Shown: positions 6,093 to 7,795 of the stretch, one piece after another
Layout: each line of letters starts with the position of its first letter
Numbering within the stretch: the first letter of the stretch is position 1
From: JBHIFE01 sp046760985
Lineage (GTDB): Bacteria; Chloroflexota; Dehalococcoidia; Dehalococcoidales; RBG-16-60-22
Length of the DNA stretch: 7,795 bases
Assembly: GCA_046760985.1 (NCBI GenBank)
Contig: JBHIFE010000064.1
Coordinates: forward strand, 1-7,795
Reading direction: 5' to 3'
Notes under the pieces: generated by a model
What the model saw: the letters and a program-made list of their open reading frames with translations, nothing else
What the model was told of the DNA's origin: nothing
Databases searched by the model: none
Program-made: the position numbers and the translations under genes

Positions 6093-6152
6093 TTTCTCCT
6101 CGGCAGGCACATTAATTTAAGCCTTACTCGGCACCCGCTGTCTTAGGAAACC
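6093..6152 (-). promoter_or_regulatory. L10 leader (autoregulatory r-protein binding structure)
   Basis: On the minus strand, TTTCCTAAGACAGCGGGTGC is followed by the short hairpin GCC-GAGTAA-GGC, an AU-rich linker, then GCCTGCCGAGGAG. GCGGGU pairs with GCCUGC, and UCCU (6148-6145) pairs with AGGA (6100-6097). Between these helices lie AAGACA and the unpaired bases before AGGA, a kink-turn-like asymmetric junction. This matches the conserved L10 leader (Rfam L10_leader) that binds the L10-L12 complex in Bacillus and relatives. Its position directly before rplJ and its terminator support autoregulation. An Infernal search with that Rfam model would decide; I am matching from memory. Confidence 0.85.
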
Positions 6153-6158
6153 TTTCTA

Positions 6159-6187
6159 ATTTTACACTTTTTTGCTTGAAAAGTTAA
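6159..6187 (-). promoter_or_regulatory. Promoter for rplJ-rplL
   Basis: TTAACT (6187-6182) and TAAAAT (6164-6159) are 17 bp apart and match the sigma70 -35 and -10 at four and five of six positions, in a locally AT-rich stretch. The predicted start, near 6152, coincides with the first base of the L10 leader's closing stem, which strengthens the call. It gives rplJ-rplL a transcript independent of nusG-rplK-rplA. The remaining gap up to the rplA stop (6188-6255) shows no clear terminator. Confidence 0.58.
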
Positions 6188-6255
6188 CCCCTTTTTTTGA
6201 TCCCCCGGTCTTCAGTTTACCACTATTATTTGGTATTATCTCACGGAAAAGAGTG

Positions 6256-6969
6256 CTAACTGGCACTTAAAGAGAGAGTTGGCTTGAGGTCAAGTCTTAT
6301 ACTCGGTCCCATAGTAGTGGTCAAAAAGGCAGTTCTAACATACTGACCTTTAGCTCCGCTGGGTTTAGCCTTCACCACTGCTTCCACCACTGCGGTCAAA
6401 TTACCCATCAACATATCATTTTCAAAACTGACCTTCCCCAAAGGCACATGAATTATAGCCGTCCTGTCCAACTTAAATTCCACTCGTCCTTTGCGGGCAT
6501 CATCTATTACCCTGGGCAGGTCGTCAGCAGCGACTACTGTTCCTGATTTAGGATTGGGCATCAATCCCTTCCTGCCCAAAATCTTTCCCAGTTTACCTAC
6601 CTTACCCATCATTTCAGGAGTAGCAATAGCAGTATCAAAATCCAACCAACCACCCTCAATTTTCTTAACCAGCTCATCCCCGCCAACAAAATCCGCTCCT
6701 GCTGTTTCCGCAATTTTGGCTGCTTCCCCTTGAGCAAAAACCAAAACTTTTACCCTCTTCCCCAATCCATGCGGTAGAAGAGCCACCCCGCGCACCTGCT
6801 GAGCGGCATTCCGAGGGTCAACACCCATTCGCAGGTGAAGTTCAACGGTCTCATCAAAGCGGGCATGAGCTGCCTTCCTAGTCAACTCAATTGCCTCTTG
6901 GGGATGATAAGCTTTTGCACTGTCTATTACTTGAACTGATTCACGATATTTTTTACCACGTCTTGCCAT
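6256..6969 (-). CDS. rplA: 50S ribosomal protein L1
   Basis: L1 binds 23S rRNA at the mobile stalk near the E site and assists release of deacylated tRNA; in many bacteria it also represses the L11-L1 mRNA. At 237 residues it is full length. Diagnostic stretches are RFDETVELHLRMGVDPRNAAQQVRG (37-61, starting with the family's F-D-E-T-V-E core), a GADFVGGDELVKKI segment (91-104), GRKGLMPNPKSGTV (132-145), and the C-terminal AKPSGAKGQYVRTAFLTTTMGPS. The ATG follows the rplK stop after two bases. Only a weak ribosome-binding site is visible, which suggests coupling to rplK translation. A 260-bp regulatory gap separates it from rplJ downstream. Confidence 0.98.
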   Translation of the reverse strand: MARRGKKYRESVQVIDSAKAYHPQEAIELTRKAAHARFDETVELHLRMGVDPRNAAQQVRGVALLPHGLGKRVKVLVFAQGEAAKIAETAGADFVGGDELVKKIEGGWLDFDTAIATPEMMGKVGKLGKILGRKGLMPNPKSGTVVAADDLPRVIDDARKGRVEFKLDRTAIIHVPLGKVSFENDMLMGNLTAVVEAVVKAKPSGAKGQYVRTAFLTTTMGPSIRLDLKPTLSLSAS

Positions 6970-6971
6970 CT

Positions 6972-7394
6972 TTATTCTATCTCAATTCCCATACTTCGGG
7001 CGGTGCCCTCAATAATTCGCTCCGCACCTTCAATATCAGTAGCATTTAAATCCTTAGCCTTAAGCTGAGCTATCTCACGCAGCTTATCGCGGGATAACTT
7101 GCCTATTTTCTCATGACCAGCAGTACCACTTCCCTTCTCCGCACCTAACGCCTTTTTAAGCAAATCGGTAGCTGGGGGTGTCTTAGTGACAAAGGTAAAT
7201 GACCTATCCTCAAAGACAGTTATCTCCACCGGGATAATAGACCCTGCCTGAGCCGAAGTACGCTCGTTATATTCTTTACAAAAAGCCATAATATTAACCC
7301 CATGCTGACCCAAAGCGGGACCCACTGGGGGCGCCGGGTTTGCCTGCCCGGCGGGTAGCTGTAATTTAATCACTGACCTAACTTTTTTTGCCAT
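6972..7394 (-). CDS. rplK: 50S ribosomal protein L11
   Basis: L11 forms the GTPase-associated centre with L10 and 23S rRNA and is needed for stringent-response sensing by RelA. The 140 residues are the usual length. The N-terminal domain has LQLPAGQANPAPPVGPALGQHGVNI (11-35), including the flexible Pro-rich segment contacted by thiopeptides, and the C-terminal RNA-binding domain ends LNATDIEGAERIIEGTARSMGI. The ATG is preceded by GAGGA (7405-7401) six bases away. It lies 18 bp after nusG and two bases before rplA, the standard order. Confidence 0.98.
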   Translation of the reverse strand: MAKKVRSVIKLQLPAGQANPAPPVGPALGQHGVNIMAFCKEYNERTSAQAGSIIPVEITVFEDRSFTFVTKTPPATDLLKKALGAEKGSGTAGHEKIGKLSRDKLREIAQLKAKDLNATDIEGAERIIEGTARSMGIEIE

Positions 7395-7412
7395 CCGATC
7401 TCCTCAACAGAA

Positions 7413-7795
7413 TCAAAGTTTCTCCACCTGTAGAAAATCAAGCTCCACTGCTGTTTCCTGACCAAAAAGGGACAAAAGCACTTTAACCTTACCCTTTCCC
7501 GGGTTTATTTCATCCACTACCCCAACAAAATCAATGAACGGACCATCAGTTACCCGGACACTCTGCCCCTTACGAAAACCAACTTTAACTCTAGGTGCCT
7601 CAGCCGCCATCTGTTTCAAAATCTGGTTAACCTCTTCCTCCTGTAGCGGCGTCGGCTTACCCCCGCTACCGACAAAACCGGTGACTCCGGGAGTATTACG
7701 CACGACACTCCAGCTCTGGTCACTCAACTTCATTTGAACCAGAACATAACCAGGTAATATTTTCTTAGTCACCGTCCGCCTCTGCCCATTTCTAA
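7413..7795 (-). CDS. nusG: Transcription termination/antitermination factor NusG, C-terminal part (5' end outside window)
   Basis: NusG binds RNA polymerase through its N-terminal domain and links it to Rho or the ribosome (S10) through its C-terminal KOW domain. The frame is open to the right edge. The first complete codons read RNGQRRTVTKKILPGYVLV, the family's usual region before the PGYVLV motif, so the GTG at 7772 is internal and not the start. Visible are the end of the NGN domain (PGYVLVQM; NTPGVTGFVGSGGKPTPL) and the whole KOW domain (QSVRVTDGPFIDFVGVVDEI, ending in DFLQVEKL). 126 residues are seen, compared with roughly 175-190 in full proteins. It is followed by rplK after 18 bp, the conserved nusG-rplK-rplA arrangement; secE would be expected just beyond the right edge. 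Confidence 0.97.
   Translation of the reverse strand, partial: RNGQRRTVTKKILPGYVLVQMKLSDQSWSVVRNTPGVTGFVGSGGKPTPLQEEEVNQILKQMAAEAPRVKVGFRKGQSVRVTDGPFIDFVGVVDEINPGKGKVKVLLSLFGQETAVELDFLQVEKL

Noticed and set aside
6188..6255. Terminator after rplA
   Set aside because: Only a weak 5-bp TACCA/TGGTA hairpin without a T-run is seen. The A/T runs nearby fit the rplJ promoter better.
7413..7772. Reading nusG as a complete 119-codon gene from the GTG at 7772
   Set aside because: Codons upstream of it to the window edge (RNGQRRT) match the NusG family, so the gene simply runs off the window.

Overview
The window is bacterial chromosome carrying two convergent gene blocks: a plus-strand type IV pilus/competence-flavoured block (about 1-4447) and a minus-strand ribosomal stalk operon (about 4462-7795). 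The style of the conserved proteins (PilT, the PAP2-like membrane protein, L10, NusG) and the moderate GC content recall Chloroflexota, perhaps class Dehalococcoidia. That placement is an inference from protein style only; no 16S or other decisive marker lies here.

Plus strand: the 3' part of a PilT-type pilus retraction ATPase (open at the left edge), a full prepilin peptidase/N-methyltransferase (PilD), a PAP2-like integral membrane protein with an altered active-site motif, a full ComM/YifB AAA+ ATPase, and a small predicted lipoprotein. PilT and PilD work in type IV pilus retraction and pilin maturation, and ComM acts on incoming DNA in natural transformation, so the block could be a DNA-uptake cluster. 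No pilin, pilB, pilC or comEA/comEC is visible here.

Minus strand, in transcription order: nusG (5' end beyond the right edge), rplK (L11), rplA (L1), a 260-bp regulatory gap, rplJ (L10), rplL (L7/L12), then an 88-codon two-helix membrane protein of unknown function. The gap holds a good sigma70-like promoter, an L10 leader (the autoregulatory site for the L10-L12 complex) and an intrinsic terminator ahead of rplJ. The three are arranged as an attenuator.

The most unusual item is rplL. It encodes a 223-residue protein, against about 120-130 for the family, because of a roughly 93-residue N-terminal extension rich in Glu, Ala, Lys and Pro that includes a 69-bp tandem duplication. A possible internal start would give a near-normal-length L12. 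I saw no mobile element, CRISPR array, tRNA or rRNA. No gene-free stretch exceeds 300 bases. I did not find a convincing wholly new multi-gene system.
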